A stretch of 64,000 nt of DNA from Mytilus edulis (Eukaryota; Mollusca; Bivalvia; Mytilida; Mytilidae), in assembly GCF_963676685.1 (NCBI RefSeq), contig NC_092352.1, positions 29,528,805 to 29,592,804 on the forward strand, in the 5' to 3' direction. The position numbers and the translations under genes were made by a program. This document shows positions 33,960 to 45,905 of this stretch, piece after piece (position 1 is the stretch's first letter; every line of letters begins with the position of its first letter). The notes under the pieces were generated by a model, which saw only the letters and a list, made by a program, of their open reading frames with translations, was not told the origin of the DNA and searched no databases.

Positions 33960-34441
33960 ACAAAATACTATATAATACAGTGAGATATAAAAACAATAAT
34001 TAGAACACCCACCCTTTAGGTCTATAAGTCACTTTAAACATAAATTTCAATGGCATGACGAACAAAAATAAATAAAAATTTTCATATAAAAAGTTTTTTC
34101 TCTTACTGAAAGCTTGCAATAGATATTTAGCAGTTTTTCTCGGATGTTGACATAGTAAAATATATTTAAACTGTTCTTCATTTGATAGTATACATAAATT
34201 GTCTATTTGTGAGAAATGTTGCAGTCGCAGATTGTTATAAAAATTACAGTTGATAAGGAAATGAAATTCGTTCCACACAGTTATCGCCACACATTTTACA
34301 CAAACGGTCACATTTGTCTTCACCTACAAAACCACCAGTTTCTAACCTGAGTGGAAGAATGTCACACCTGAGTTGTGCTATTATGGATCTTTCAGTACGG
34401 TTAAGATTAAGTTCAATGTATTGTTCACAGCAGTATTCTAA
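33960..34441 (-). pseudogene. LINE 3'-end fragment (C-terminal cysteine-rich segment)
   Basis: Two overlapping minus-strand frames (34441-34244 and 34323-34000) read 'RSIIAQLRCDILPLRLETGG', 'DRLCKMCG' and, after a frameshift near 34260-34320, 'NEFHFLINCNFYNNLR'. This is the 'LR.GILPL.IETG ... C..C ... DE.HFLF.C..Y' tail that follows the reverse transcriptase in many bivalve non-LTR elements. It ends in an A/T-rich tail near 33920-33985. The 5' side is cut by the Harbinger-like MITE at 34445. Confidence 0.7.
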
Positions 34442-34444
34442 TAA

Positions 34445-34741
34445 GGGAGCTACCATTTGATTTTTATGGGGGGGGGGGGGGGGGGGGGGGGCTAGGATGA
34501 AAAATTTTGTCCTGCCTTTTTTTTTAGTTGTAATCTCTGTCCTGCCTTTTTATTTTTCACTCTATTCGGTCCTGCCTTTTTTTTATTAGTTTATCCTGAC
34601 TTTTTTTACCTAAATTGTCATCCTGACTTTTTTTTTTGCAAAGTGTCTCATCCTGCCTTTTTTTTTAACTCAAAACTCCTGTCCTGCCTATTTTTTTCAA
34701 ATTTCATCCTAGCCCCCCATAAAAATCAAATGGTAGCTCCC
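34445..34741. mobile_element. Harbinger-like MITE, copy 1 (G-rich orientation)
   Basis: The ends GGGAGCTACCATTTGATTTT and AAAATCAAATGGTAGCTCCC are perfect inverted repeats, flanked by direct TAA (34442-34444 and 34742-34744). A 3-bp TWA duplication is typical of PIF/Harbinger. The left terminal repeat is followed by 24 G (34468-34491). The interior has repeated 'TCCTGCC/TCCTGAC' + T-run units at ~30-bp spacing. It is inserted into a LINE remnant. Confidence 0.85.
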
Positions 34742-35510
34742 TAAATGTTGTTTTTTGGCATGCCACAAAACAAGGTTCAACCCACCATGTTTTTCTTTAA
34801 AAAAATGTCTTGTACCAAGTCAGGAATATGGCCTTTGTTATATTATAGTTCGTTTCTGTGTGTGTTACATTTTAACGTTGTGTTGTTTGTTTTCTCTTAT
34901 ATTTGAGTGTGAATTCACATTACTATAAGACATGTCACGGTACTTTTCTATCCCAAATTCATGTATTTGGTTTTGATGATATATTTGTTATTCTCATCAG
35001 ATTTTGTCTAATGCCAAGTCTGTTTCTGTGTGTTTTACATTTTAATGTTGTGTCGTTGTTCTCCTCTTATATTTAATGCGTTTCCCTCAGTTTTAGTTTG
35101 TTACCCCGATTTTGTTTTTTGTCCATCAATTTACGAGTTTTGAACAGTGGTATACTACTGTTGTCTTTATTTTGCCCCTTTGTGCCCCTTATTCCTAAAC
35201 CTTTGGGACCATGACCCCAATCCCAAGCTTCCTTTTGTGGTTATAAACATTGTGTTAAAATTTTATTTATTTCTTTTTACTTATTCAAAAGTTAGTATGC
35301 GGAAACAATCTGTTTTCAGACGACGCCGACGTGTTACCAATAAACGACCAAAAACATTTAAATTTTTACGGTCGTATAAAAATGTCTGTACCAAGTTAAC
35401 CATTCGTTTGATGAATTTTAATTCTTTGATTTTGTCATTTAAATTGGAACTTTCCGTTTTGAATTTTCATCGGAGCTCAGTATTTTTGTGATTTTACTTT
35501 TTGCATTATA
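34742..35510 (+). repeat. Cluster of repeat fragments
   Basis: It contains 'TACCAAGTCAGGAATATGGC', two copies of the 'GTTTCTGTGTGTGTTACATT' segment (34850 and 35022), a 'TTTGAACAGTGGTATACTAC' piece and, at 35380-35505, 'CAGTATTTTTGTGATTTTAC'. All belong to families seen elsewhere in the window. Confidence 0.6.
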
Positions 35511-35739
35511 TTTGTGGGATACAAATTTTTGTGGATCTCATTGATTAAGTTGACACAAGAATTTAAATGTTGAACGAAGTGCACATTTTCTAAATGCATG
35601 TATGCAACCTTTGGTCGAACAACGAAATAAAATATTGACAAAAAGAAAGTTCTTCCTGAAACAATAGTGCATATGTTGAAATTGTATGGCAACGAGTTTA
35701 ACAGGTTATCTATTCTAATGTTTCCAAATTATAGAACCA

Positions 35740-36350
35740 TAATGAAAGGTAGGGCCAAAAAAACACCATAGAAAAGAGATGCAAATGCTGAAACTACTAC
35801 ATACCAAATATCATTAACTCACCATTTGTGGTTCATCTTAAACTGACATAATCACAAAAATTCACAATTAAACCGGCAAAAGTCAAATTATCAGTCAATA
35901 GACCATGACTGAATGGACTGGGCTAAATCATACTAATGGAAATGAGATGTCATAATGCTGATAAAAGTTCAAACCAAAAATCATTGACTTGTCATAAGTG
36001 GTTCATCTTAAATTGAATTATCAGACTTTAACGTGTTAACTATGCAAAACTTTCAAAGTCAATAGACCATTGCATGAAAGGACAAGACCAAATATCTCCA
36101 TGAAAATCAGATGTCCCAATGCTTATGTACAACTGTATACCAAATATCATTGACCTACCAGAAGTGTTTCCTTTAAACTGACCTAATCACAAACTTTAGT
36201 TTATCATGTAATTTGAACAAAAGTTTTAGTCAATAAATATTGACCAAAATGGCTGTGGCAAATAATTTCCATGGAAAACAGATATGTAAATGCCAATACA
36301 ACTGGATACCATACATCTTTCTCCCTTAAATTTACTCAACTACAAACTAA
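35740..36350. repeat. Degenerate tandem repeat, ~165-bp unit
   Basis: The marks 'GTTCATCTTAAACTGACATA', 'GTTCATCTTAAATTGAATTA', 'TTTCCTTTAAACTGACCTAA' and 'CTCCCTTAAATTTACTCAAC' fall at about 35831, 36001, 36167 and 36325, with 'ACCAAATATCATTGAC' and 'AGTCAATAGACCAT' between them. That makes about four diverged units and no coding potential. Confidence 0.7.
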
Positions 36351-36410
36351 TACATGGTTGAAGATGCTGCAGACCCCAGAAACACCATCTCTTATTCTAG
36401 ATTTTTCTAT

Positions 36411-37140
36411 TTAGTTCAGGTGAGACAAAAACTCTGTTAACTTTAATATGAACATAATATCATTAGCATCATAAGTAAACAATAATTTTCTACAATGTAT
36501 AAAAGTTACGAAAGATAATTTAAAAAAAAAAAACAACATTTTAATAGAATGAAACTGATGAGATGCTTTTACAAAATAATCTACATGTTCATTTTCTATA
36601 TAACTATGGATAAAAAAAATGGACTGTATCATTTTGTCTCTTGTGAAGAGTTGTCTCATTGGCAATCACAACAAATCTTTTTATTTTTATACATACATGC
36701 AGATCTTGATTGTGATATATATATATATATAAATATATATAAGTGCCTATAAATAGCAGCACATGACATACAAATCTATGGGAGTGTGGATTAATCAGTA
36801 CAGCGATTAATTCAATTACACAAATAAAATTATAGATTGCCTAACAATGTAATTATATATATTGTCTCTTTGGCACATTCCCCATTTCCATTCTCAATTT
36901 TTTTTTTTACAGTTCATAACAGTGAAGCCCTGCATTCAGTGAAGTTATCAATTTGCACTAAAGAAACAACAGATTTCAAATACTTTGGAAAAGAGTTCAA
37001 CAAAATACAAATTTAATATTTTGTAGAATTCCCCAAAACCACAAAAACATTGTTTACACTAAAATACAATTTTCCTCCACCTATGAAAATTGGTGTCCAT
37101 GTATATTAGTGCATCTACAGTTTAACAATTTCTTTCATAA
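36411..37140. repeat. Truncated repeat pieces downstream of GFER
   Basis: 36630-36690 is a short piece of the 'CTCATTGGCAATCA' family. 36718-36745 is (AT)n. 36863-36900 is a piece of the 'TTTGGCACATTCCCCATTTC' family. The rest shows nothing. Confidence 0.55.
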
Positions 37141-37144
37141 AGTC

Positions 37145-37150
37145 ATTTAT
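37145..37150 (-). promoter_or_regulatory. GFER: Candidate polyadenylation signal of GFER
   Basis: TTTATT on the plus strand reads AATAAA on the minus strand, about 85 nt beyond the GFER stop codon. Confidence 0.5.
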
Positions 37151-37235
37151 TGACCTCATTTATATTTAATAAAAACATCTATATAAAAACAGTAAATGAA
37201 TCACAGATGGCTTGGAATCTAAACTTTGACCTTCA

Positions 37236-37398
37236 TCAATCACAACTTCCATCTGCCCAACCATCTCTCCAGCGTTCATTTACTTTACTACAATCAAAAA
37301 TCGGCTTTCCTAACTTTTTGTTTACATCATTATGTAACCTACACATCCATTGGGAGAAATTGAATTGATTGGAGGTATCTGGAGTATTTGTCTTCAAA
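37236..37398 (-). CDS. GFER: GFER exon 3 (C-terminal half of the Erv/ALR domain)
   Basis: The acceptor is TATATTTTCAG. It encodes '[19 protein letters not shown]', '[17 protein letters not shown]', '[17 protein letters not shown]' and a stop, which is nearly identical in pattern to vertebrate GFER. The first codon is split across the intron (phase 2). Confidence 0.97.
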
Positions 37399-40300
37399 CT
37401 GAAAATATAACAATGAGAAGATAAATATGTGATTCTCAATAAAATACGATAATTGTTTTAAGAAACATTGGTTACAGGTAAAACATTACTTTACAACCAA
37501 TATTTTGTTACTGTGTTATAAGAACATCATGTACATTAGTTTGCTTATTTGTTAGTGGACCCATGACTATAAAATAGAAAATGTGGTATGCTTGCCAAGA
37601 TATCAAATTACACAGAAATTAACAATCTGTTTTAACTATTGTAACTATTGAAACTGACTGGTCATATTGTTTCATCAATCATATTGAAAAAGAAATGTCA
37701 GCCATGTAGTTGAGAGGAAAAATAAAGAACTGAAGAAGGCCAATGGCCGAAACCTCTTGAAAAATTGGTTTATTTATACAATTATAATCATATTTCTGTT
37801 AGCGGTTTCATAATTTAATTGGCTAATGATAAGAACAATTCATTTGCTCATTGTTAAATACTAACTGAAGGATGCCCTATAATTGTTTACATCAATGGCT
37901 TCGGGTCTCTGGTGGGTAGTTGTCTTCTTATTTTCATATTGACTTGTATTTCATGGTGACATTGGTACATTTGTAAATGTAACTTATGACATTGTGTTAA
38001 AATCTAAAATTATTTTGTTGAAATAATGAAAATTGTCATATTAAAACCAAAAAATTTCTTAGTGTAAGGTAGCGAAAGGAAATAACTCAGATATGTAAAA
38101 ACTAAGACAATAGTATTTAGACTGTACTTAATGATTCCTGACATTGTGTTCACATTCAAAGATATGGTCCAGCATTACTTTAGAATGTTTATGGAAATGT
38201 GAGGGATAAACAGAAAAAAACATGTGTCTCACTATAAAACCTATTTGGTATGTATACACTTACTTTTCTCTCAAATCTTCAGCACAATATTCACAGGGAT
38301 AGAATTTGGAGAAGAGATGTATGAATTGTTTCATGTCAGATTGTTGTTCTGTTGTTGGATTGTCTGGGTATAAAGCAGCAGTAGTATGCAGGAATGACCA
38401 GGTGTTCCTACCCAATTCATCTCCATATAATGGACATTCCTTGGTTACAGGTTTTCTTCTCCTTCTTGGACCCCCTTCCTATAATAAATAAAATAATCAA
38501 ATATATAGTTTATAGTGACTTATACTACAATATACAAGACATCTAGAAGAAAATTTAAATCTTATTTGATAATTAAGCAACATTGATATACATCAATGAC
38601 ATTGTACATGTATGTGTCAAATACATACAAGCAAAAACTGGCCTCATTTTTTGATGAAATAAAAATAAATAAATTTATTATTAAGAAATAAACAATAAGC
38701 TATTCAACCCATGAGGCAATTAATTTTAAAATCACTTATGCTGGTGCAGGTATTGATTGAATCAATAGAAACACTGCTGGTGATAAAAGAAATAAAATTC
38801 TGAAAAACCACAATGTAGAATCAAATTTTAAGAATATTGAGTACTAAGATCATACCAGCTCCTAATCCAAGCATCGTGGTTGTGATTCAGCCAAATTTGT
38901 AACTAGTCTAATATTTACTTTGAAATTCAAAGTTTCAATAACAAGTATATTCTGAGAGTATTGAATGGCAATTCATAGTCCTTTACCCATATTTTTTTTT
39001 AATTGAAACAAAATTCGAATACAGGAGTAGACTGTAAAAGAGAACAAGAGGCTCTCAAGAGCCTGAATCGCTCACCTGAATTTTTTTGGTTTAATCTCAT
39101 ATCAATGATTATTTTGGCTTTTTAATTTATTTAAATGTTCTTTGAATCGTCCTATTTTCTTCAAAAGCAAAAAAAAAATAATTTTCTCCTATGTTCTATT
39201 TTAGCCATAGGAGCTATGTTTCTTGACATACAAGGAAATGAAATATAAAATTTACACTAGATACTCTGAAACTCTAAAACTCATTTAGCCTAAGTTTGGC
39301 TGAAATTGATACAGCAGTTTCAAAGGAGAAGATTTTTTAAAGTAAGTCAACATGATGAACAAATTGTGAAAAAAGTCTTTAAAGGGCAATAACTCCTTAA
39401 GAGGTCAATTGACAATTTTGGTCAAATTGACTTATTTGTAGATCTTACTTTGCTTAACATTTTTGCTATTAACAGTTTATCTGTATCTATAATAATATTC
39501 AAGATAATGACCAAAAACTGCAAAATTTCCTTAAAATTACCAATTAAGTGGCAGCAACCCAACAATGGTTTGTTTGATTCATCTGAAAATTTCAGGGCTG
39601 ATAGATCTTGACCTAATGAACATTTTTACCCCATGTCAGATTTGCTCTAAATGCTTTCGTTTATGAGATATAAGCCAAAAACTGCATTTGACCCCTATGT
39701 TCTATTTTAAGTAACGGTGGCCATGTTTTTTGACGGATCAAAAATCGAAGCACACACTTTGTGCAGGATAATCTAAGGAACAATCATGCTAAGTTTCATC
39801 CAAATCCATTCAGCAGTTTCAGAGGAGAAGATTTTTTAAAGTTAGCAAATATGATGAACAAATTGTGAAAAATTGTCATTAAAGGACAATAACCCCTTAA
39901 GGGGTCAATTGACAATTTTGGTCATGTTAACTTATTTGTAGATCTTACTTTGCTGATCATTTTTGCTGTTTACAGTTTATCTTTATCTATAATAATATTC
40001 AAGATAATGACCAAAAACTGCAAAATTTCCTTAAAATTACCAATTAAGTGGCAGCAACCCAACAATGGTTTCTTTGATTCATCTGAAAATTTCAGGGCTG
40101 ATAGATCTTGACCTAATGAACATTTTTACCCCTTGTCAGATTTGCTCTAAATGCTTTCGTTTTTGAGATACAAGCCAAAAACTGCATTTGACCCCTATGT
40201 TCTATTTTAAGTAACGGCAGCCATGTTTTTTGACGGATCAAAAATCGAAGCACACACTTTGTGCAGGATACTCTAAGGAACAATCATGCTAAGTTTCATT

Positions 40301-43300
40301 CAAATCCATTCAGTAGTTTCAGAGGAGAAGATGTTTGAAAAATTGTTAACGACGACGACGACGACGACGACGTCGATGATGACGACGACGACGGACGCCA
40401 AGTGATGAGAAAAGCTCACATGGCCTTTTAGGCCAGGTGAGCTAAAAATATATCTATGGAAAAAAGCTAACATTGCTATGATTAATCAACATCTCAAAGA
40501 AAAATAGAACATCTTTAAAAACACAGATTTTGAGGATGTTAACAGCCTTTGGACCAACATAAAAGGCTTGATTTTAGATGCCATCAACCAACATGTACCA
40601 ACCAGGAAGACATTAACAAAACATTCCCATCCATGGATGAACTCAGATCTTAAACAACTCAGTAACAAAAAGCAGAGGGCTTATACCCTTGCCAAAAGCA
40701 GTGGGAAAATGTGAGACAAGAAGAAATACATACCGGGGTATATCTGAAATCATAACTTCAGAAGGAGGCTAGACAAGCACACAGTAATTACATGGAAGAT
40801 ATTGTAAGCAACAACTTGGAGAAAAACGCTAAAAGATTCTGGTCATATGTGAAGAGCCGCAAACAAGATGCATCCCAGATTGTGACCTTGAAGTCAAAAG
40901 ATGGCTTCCTACATAGTGACACAGATACTAAGGCATCTATATTGAACCAGCAATTCCAGTCAGTGTACACCAAAGAAGATACCGGTACCTTTCCTGACCT
41001 AGTAATTTTTCTTACATTTTCTTGTTAATTCTTAATGTAAGATATATACATTTGAAAAATGAATTCTTTTAATTTATGTTAACAGTTTGACCAATCTAGA
41101 TGAGAGGGTGATTTAATAGACTTTCAGAAGAGAATTATTGATAAAGGCCTTTTACATTAATATTTGTGTAATGTGTGCCTACATGTTTACTTGTCTCATA
41201 GTTGCAAGAATAGTACTTTTCTAAATGTATATACACTTTTATTATCATTCTCAAACAATTAAACTAATTTATAAATCAAAATGTGTTTATAAATATCTTA
41301 AATGTATTGCAATTGAGTTTGATCACTGAATCCTCTTTAAAATTCAGGCCAGTATTTTATCTTACCCAGTATTACACATTAAAACCCAGTAAAACCCGGG
41401 TTTTCCTAGTATTTCCCACTGGGCTGGGCAATACTCATAAAACCCGGGTTTTTGCCAACCCTGAACCAGATTGCCAAAAACATGGACCAGGGGCACCACA
41501 CTGACATCATCTTACTGGATTTTTCAAAAGCCTTCGACAAGGTAACACACGAACGCTTGCTTTTGAAACTGGCACACTACGGGGTGAAAGGATCAACATT
41601 GAACTGGATAAAGGACTTTCTAAGCAGTAGAACCCAGTCAATTGTTCCAGAAGGACATACATCAACTCCTTTAGATGTAATATCAGGAGTTCCACATGGA
41701 ACAGTCTTAGGTCCTCTACTATTCCTGACATATATCAATAACATGCCAGAGTGTACATCTTCAGATGCAAGGTTGTTTGCGGACGATAGCCAGCTGGTGT
41801 ACAGGAAAATTAGAAATCCTGATGATGCTGCAACTCTACAGAGACCTCACTGCTTTGAAAGAGTGAGAACACAAGTGGCAGATGTGTTTCCATCCAGAAA
41901 AATGCACAGTCATGAGGATATTTAACAATCGCAACACCCTGCAAACAACATACACCTTGCACTGACACCAACTAGAAGTTTTTGATAGTTGAAAGTACCT
42001 TGGAGTTAAATACAGAATATTTGCCAAATTTATATTAATTAAATAAAATTCGTGGCTGCATTGTTACACTTTATTTTGTAATTACTTTTAATTACTTTTA
42101 ATTACTGTTGATTGAATTTTCATTGCTGATTAGGTATCATTTGAAATCTTTGATATCACTGCTGATTGTTACATGTATATGATAATGAATTGTTTTTGAT
42201 GGATTAATAATGAAAATAACATTTTTCTCAAATAAAAAAGTCAGCTTGGATGGGTAGAAACACTGATGACAAGTGATCAATGTACAGCAGTGTGACTGTG
42301 TTTTTGGTATTTGTTTCACTAATAGTAATTCTATTTAGTGCTTTTAAATATTTGTTTAGGAAATAAATGTGTTAAAATGTATCAATAAAGTTAAATATAG
42401 ACTTAGTCTTTAATTGTTTTATGTCAAATACTTTGTAGTCTTTGAATTCGCAGAAACTTATCCTCGTAGCAGCAAGACAACATAATACTGAACTTATAGT
42501 CTTCAGTTGTTCAAGTTTACACAGAAAACATATCATAAATAAATATTCGGTGAATGTAAACTTCAACATATTCAATTTCATACAAATAATTTAGTCTTCA
42601 GTTGTTTTACATTTAAAAGAACAATGTAGGGCTGAAATTCACAGAAACTTATATTTCCTAGTAACATAATTACATACAGATACAAACTTAAGTCCTCAAT
42701 ACCTTGAAGCCACAATATCTTGTAGTCCTGAAATGTACAGAAACTTATACAAATGTTATAATCTAGTAGCTGCTAGCTTTAGACAAGTTAACATGATTCA
42801 TCGTAAATATTCGACGAAATTGTAGCTTTCGGGTCGATCCGGCCCAAGTCGATCCGTCCCACGTCGATCCGGCCCCACGTCGATCCGGCCCCAATAAAAA
42901 ATATATTTCTAAGGAATAAAAATAAATATATATATATTAATTGTTATTCATAAATGTTTATTATTTTTATTATAATGTTAAAAGTGTACTATGTGTACGG
43001 TAAAAAAAATTAAAAAAGGCCTTTGAAAAATATTTTCACTATACAAATCATTGCGTAACTTCAGTAATCAGCATTAGATTGAATTAAGTGATTACGAGTG
43101 ACATTACCTTAGTTCACAATCATCAGACAACTGTTGAATATACAAACCAATTATAGAATAATGATTTGATCATTAAATAAGTCATTATGATGCGTTAAAT
43201 TTTATAGCCGGGTCCATTGGACTGTAAATATTTATTTAACTATTCTGTGTGTGAACTGAATCAAATAAAAATCGCTATGAAATTCAAAGTAAAAGCAGAG

Positions 43301-44180
43301 ACATATATATATATGTCTCTGGTAAAAGTTATCATGGAAAATAACTTTATAATTTAAAAATGTAGAAACTGCGATACAAACAGACACAATAACACTCATT
43401 TTTGTATCGATTTAAAAATGGTTCTTTAACTGGTACTCCAATACTTCACTGACCTGTTGTCATCCATCATCGGACACTTTTTTTTCAAATTCCATTTATA
43501 CTGTTAAAATTTGTGACAAATTTCTCCAAAATCAATATAGTTAATTCATATTTTATTATGGGCCGGATCGACTTGGGGACGGATCGACGTGGGCCGGATC
43601 GACTTGGGCCGGATCGACTTTGGGCCGGATTGACTTGGGGCCGGATCGGTTTGGGGCCGGAACGACCGGATACCGAAATTGTAGACTGACTTCAACACAT
43701 TCAATTATATACACACAACGCAACACTATACTAAAAAATAAAATCAGGGCGAACAGACTCGGGGCAAACAGGTATTAGGGCGAACAGAAACTAGGGCGAA
43801 CCAGAATCAGGGCGGACGGACCCGGATTCCAGGAAAGGCAACCAGGACCCTCGGGTTTCTCCGCAGAAACCTGTGCCGATGTAAACTATAGCATTTGATT
43901 ACAAAAAACTTGCATTATATGTCAATTGGTCTATATATCAATATATGTCAATTGGTGGATTATACATCGAGGTAGTTTCCGATCTGATGAAATAAATTAT
44001 GCCGGGATTACGTCAGACAGTCATAAACGACATACATTTCAACAACAACCTGTATATTTCCTATAAACAATATATAACCTTTTCTGTTCCTCCTGTCCCC
44101 TTAAACCAAGTTTCAACGTCTACACATGTTCGACAAGGTTTTTTGTCTGGATCAACGAACGTTCCACTGGAGGCTGACAT
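37236..44180 (-). CDS. GFER: GFER / ALR / Erv1 FAD-linked sulfhydryl oxidase, complete, three exons
   Basis: Joined complement of 44180-44079, 38478-38264 and 37398-37236 gives 159 residues. In the mitochondrial intermembrane space this family reoxidises MIA40/CHCHD4 and passes electrons to cytochrome c. Visible features: N-terminal CRTC (residues 16-19, the shuttle pair of ALR); '[20 protein letters not shown]' (49-68); the redox centre YPCEYC (CxxC 96-99); '[20 protein letters not shown]' with the FAD-contacting H-N-x-V-N pattern; structural cysteines 125 and 142; and the C-terminal 'DGSCD'. The ATG at 44180 is the first in-frame Met after a stop, so there is no long N-terminal presequence, as in the short vertebrate form. 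All junctions are GT-AG with matching phases. Confidence 0.96.
38264..38478 (-). CDS. GFER: GFER exon 2 (redox-active CxxC)
   Basis: The acceptor is TTATTATAG and the donor GTAAGT. It opens in phase 0 with a basic stretch ([13 protein letters not shown]), then '[19 protein letters not shown]', '[16 protein letters not shown]' and '[11 protein letters not shown]'. The antisense open frame at the same place is a shadow. Confidence 0.97.
38265..39046. other. GFER intron 1, proximal part
   Basis: From 38479 onward, AT-rich intron sequence with no recognised element before the 39047 repeat. Confidence 0.4.
39047..40445 (+). repeat. Composite repeat with ~497-bp internal duplication ('GCTCACCTG' ends)
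   Basis: It starts 'AGAGGCTCTCAAGAGCCTGA', 'ATCGCTCACCTGA' and ends 'AAAAGCTCACATGGCC', 'TTTTAGGCCAGGTGAGCT', giving inverted CTCACCTG/CAGGTGAG termini. Inside, a unit recurs at 39319, 39816 and 40315 (mark 'AGTTTCA.AGGAGAAGAT'), a period near 497 bp. A (GAC)n tract lies at 40349-40395. A second element of the family spans 60668-62920. No protein is seen. Confidence 0.75.
40470..42035 (+). pseudogene. Non-LTR retrotransposon (jockey-like) remnant, interrupted
   Basis: Broken frames encode a linker region ('[18 protein letters not shown]', '[18 protein letters not shown]'), then 40792-41000 '[20 protein letters not shown]', then, after a ~460-bp interruption, 41452-41925 with reverse-transcriptase motifs '[17 protein letters not shown]', '[20 protein letters not shown]' and '[10 protein letters not shown]'. 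Stops and frameshifts are frequent. It lies in GFER intron 1 on the opposite strand to GFER. The interruption's right end (41368-41463) has hAT-like terminal sequence. Confidence 0.8.
41368..41463. mobile_element. hAT-like element end inserted in the LINE remnant
   Basis: The phrase AAAACCCGGGTTTT occurs twice, and the sequence ends TTTTTGCCAACCCTG, the complement of a CAGGGTTGGCAAA type hAT terminus. No matching left terminus was found near 41000, so the left end is lost or diverged. Confidence 0.5.
42036..42814. other. GFER intron 1, middle part
   Basis: A locally duplicated segment is visible: 'TTAGTCTTTAATTGTTTTA' at 42403 and 'TTAGTCTTCAGTTGTTTTA' at 42592, each followed by 'GCAGAAACTTAT'/'CACAGAAACTTAT', and again near 42740. 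This gives a unit of about 120-190 bp in three decayed copies. Confidence 0.45.
42826..43673. mobile_element. Fold-back element with 'GTCGATCCGGCCC' subterminal motifs and 11-bp target duplication
   Basis: 848 bp flanked by the identical 11-mer CGAAATTGTAG at 42815-42825 and 43674-43684. The left end carries four copies of GTCGATCC(G)GCCC-type units. The right end carries about seven in the opposite orientation (GGGCCGGATCGACTTGGG). The AT-rich middle has a palindrome, AGAGACATATAT / ATATATGTCTCT, near 43298-43322. A 9-11 bp duplication is typical of Mutator-like (MULE) elements. No transposase is present. Confidence 0.85.
43741..43830. repeat. One-sided 'AGGGCGAACAG' array
   Basis: Five units of AGGGCGAACAG or variants occur at about 15-16 bp spacing (43746, 43761, 43777, 43793, 43809). 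It resembles a single terminal arm of the fold-back elements; no inverted partner was found in the window. Confidence 0.6.
44079..44180 (-). CDS. GFER: GFER exon 1 (N-terminal CxxC)
   Basis: It encodes 34 residues beginning [16 protein letters not shown] and containing '[10 protein letters not shown]', as in the N-terminal end of short GFER. The donor GTTATA is weak but gives phase 0, matching exon 2. An upstream out-of-frame ATG (complement near 44219) begins a short overlapping frame. Confidence 0.92.
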
Positions 44181-44418
44181 GTTGGGTGCGTTTTGATTGA
44201 AACGGTAGAGCCTATATTCATGATCGGCGACTTCGATCCCGTGAAGTAAAGTATTTTAATGGCATATATTATGCTTTTTCCTTTGCATTTTCCCTTATAA
44301 ATATCCCTTCTTGTATAATGAATTCCGGATTTCTACGTGTTTTTTAATGTGACTGATTTTTTTTCTGACATCAGACATTAAACAATTAAGGAACGACTAA
44401 TTAGTTTTCTTTCTATGA

Positions 44419-44504
44419 AGAAATAACATAAAAAATTTGGTCACACTGAATAACGCCCCTAGCGGGTTATTTAATAGTGTGCACCACATTTTTTATGCTA
44501 TTTC
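44419..44504. repeat. Long imperfect hairpin upstream of GFER
   Basis: GAAATAACATAAAAAATTTG pairs with AAATTTTTTATG-type sequence on the right (ATTTTTTATGCTATTTC), and inner arms ACACTGAATAACGCC / GGGTTATTTAATAGTGT continue the stem to a short CCTAGC loop. It lies about 240-320 bp 5' of the GFER start. It may be a small palindromic element rather than a regulatory site. Confidence 0.65.
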
Positions 44505-44589
44505 GAATAGACAGAAAAAATATTACAGTCATTTCTTATAATTTAATTCTAAATTCCATTTTAAACCGTAGAAAACCACGAAAAACGTT

Positions 44590-44665
44590 GATAACGTCAC
44601 CGTCACATTACTAAATTATGTCTATGGGCTGATAACAAAATAACGTCAGCCAATAAGAAGACGCG
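44590..44665 (-). promoter_or_regulatory. GFER: Possible GFER promoter elements
   Basis: Read on the minus strand, 'CTTATTGGCTGACGTTATT' holds an inverted CCAAT box next to a CRE-like TGACGT, and a further 'GTGACGGTGACGTT' follows. The block is about 450 bp upstream of the start codon. This is inference from motifs only. Confidence 0.25.
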
Positions 44666-44742
44666 TTACATCCAAAATTAAATTATTAGACAATAGACAA
44701 TATTTATTAGTACAAACGCATAATGTCATTTACATCATAAAT

Positions 44743-44795
44743 GGTTATGGCATGAGACTACTATAATGTATTATAGTAGTCTCAGGTTATGGCAT
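44743..44795. mobile_element. 31-bp palindromic insertion with 11-bp duplication
   Basis: The perfect palindrome GAGACTACTATAAT / ATTATAGTAGTCTC (2-nt centre, 44754-44783) sits between identical copies of GGTTATGGCAT (44743-44753 and 44785-44795). Confidence 0.75.
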
Positions 44796-45687
44796 ACAAA
44801 ATTAAGACAATATACTGACAAAAAACAGCTAAGAAAAAAAAGACTATAAATATGTCGTTCGCCGTCGTTTGTGTTCATTCACAAAACACTGTTTTTTTTT
44901 TTTAAACTGGTGTTAGTGATTGCAGAGACACAAAATACAATGTCTCTGGTGATTGTCAGCATTCTTATCAATCAGCTTAATTTCATAAAAGGTTACCATG
45001 CCCCAAATTGTATTAACAACAAGTCACACTATATGTAGAAGTTTTAAAACAAAAGTGTTGAAAATAGATAGGTTATATAGATGATCTTGATTATGTTAAT
45101 TTCTATCTGATTCAGATGAATGTATATACGATAGTATAACTTAGTATATAATTATTTTAAGTAAGTATCTCCAAACGTGCTCACTTTATAGTCGTCTTGT
45201 CGTCAATCGAAGGTGTACTTGAATTGGTCTATATTTATCTTTGTTTTAATCAACATCTTAATTTATAACCGTATAATTCGCTAGACATCTATATAGCAAC
45301 CAATTGCCAAATGTGAGAGTACAGGGGGGGGGGGGGGAGCTGTGTATTTTCTATACAATTTTCATATGCCAGTTTAGCATTGAATAAATACAAAGGTACT
45401 TAAACTTTTAAAAGATAACACAACATATAATAAATTTTTTAACCTCTTCATGTTTACACTCTAGAGAAACTAGGGTGGGGCAGGGACTTTAGTATAGAAA
45501 GTCCCTGGGTAGGGGAGATCAATGTTAAACGGCTACAGGATTAGATAAAATAGCAACTAAGATATTGCGAGCTAGAGCACTGACTACTTTACCAATAAGA
45601 TTGAAAATGGAAATGGGGAATATGAGAAAAAAGAGAAAACATTAATTTTCAGTAACAAAACTTCTATATATGACCTGTGTTAGTCAA
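44796..45687. other. No gene or recognised element
   Basis: It contains an 11-base G run near 45326-45337. No exon was recognised. Confidence 0.4.
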
Positions 45688-45765
45688 ATGCGTTTTTTTT
45701 TTAATATAGTTTTACATGCACACGTATAAAAATTGCTGTTTTTATCCAACGCAAATAGGTGGGGC
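45688..45765 (-). repeat. Inverted fragment of the 520-bp tandem unit
   Basis: The complement reads 'GCGTTGGATAAAAACAGCAA' and 'TTTTTATACGTGTGCATGTA', matching the units at 46505-46555 and 47025-47075 in the opposite orientation. Confidence 0.7.
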
Positions 45766-45905
45766 CTTTTATAGCTGACTATGCGGTATGGGCTTTGCTC
45801 ATTGTTGAAGGCCGTACGGTGACCTATAGTTGTTAATATGTGTCATTTTGGTCTTTTGTGGATAGTTGTCTCATTGGCAATCATACCACATCTTCTTTCT
45901 TTATA
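45766..45905 (+). repeat. 'CTCATTGGCAATCATACCAC' repeat copy
   Basis: It has 'GCTGACTATGCGGTATGGGC', 'TTGAAGGCCGTACGGTGACC' and 'GTTGTCTCATTGGCAATCAT', ending in 'CATCTTCTTTCTTTATATT'. Confidence 0.78.
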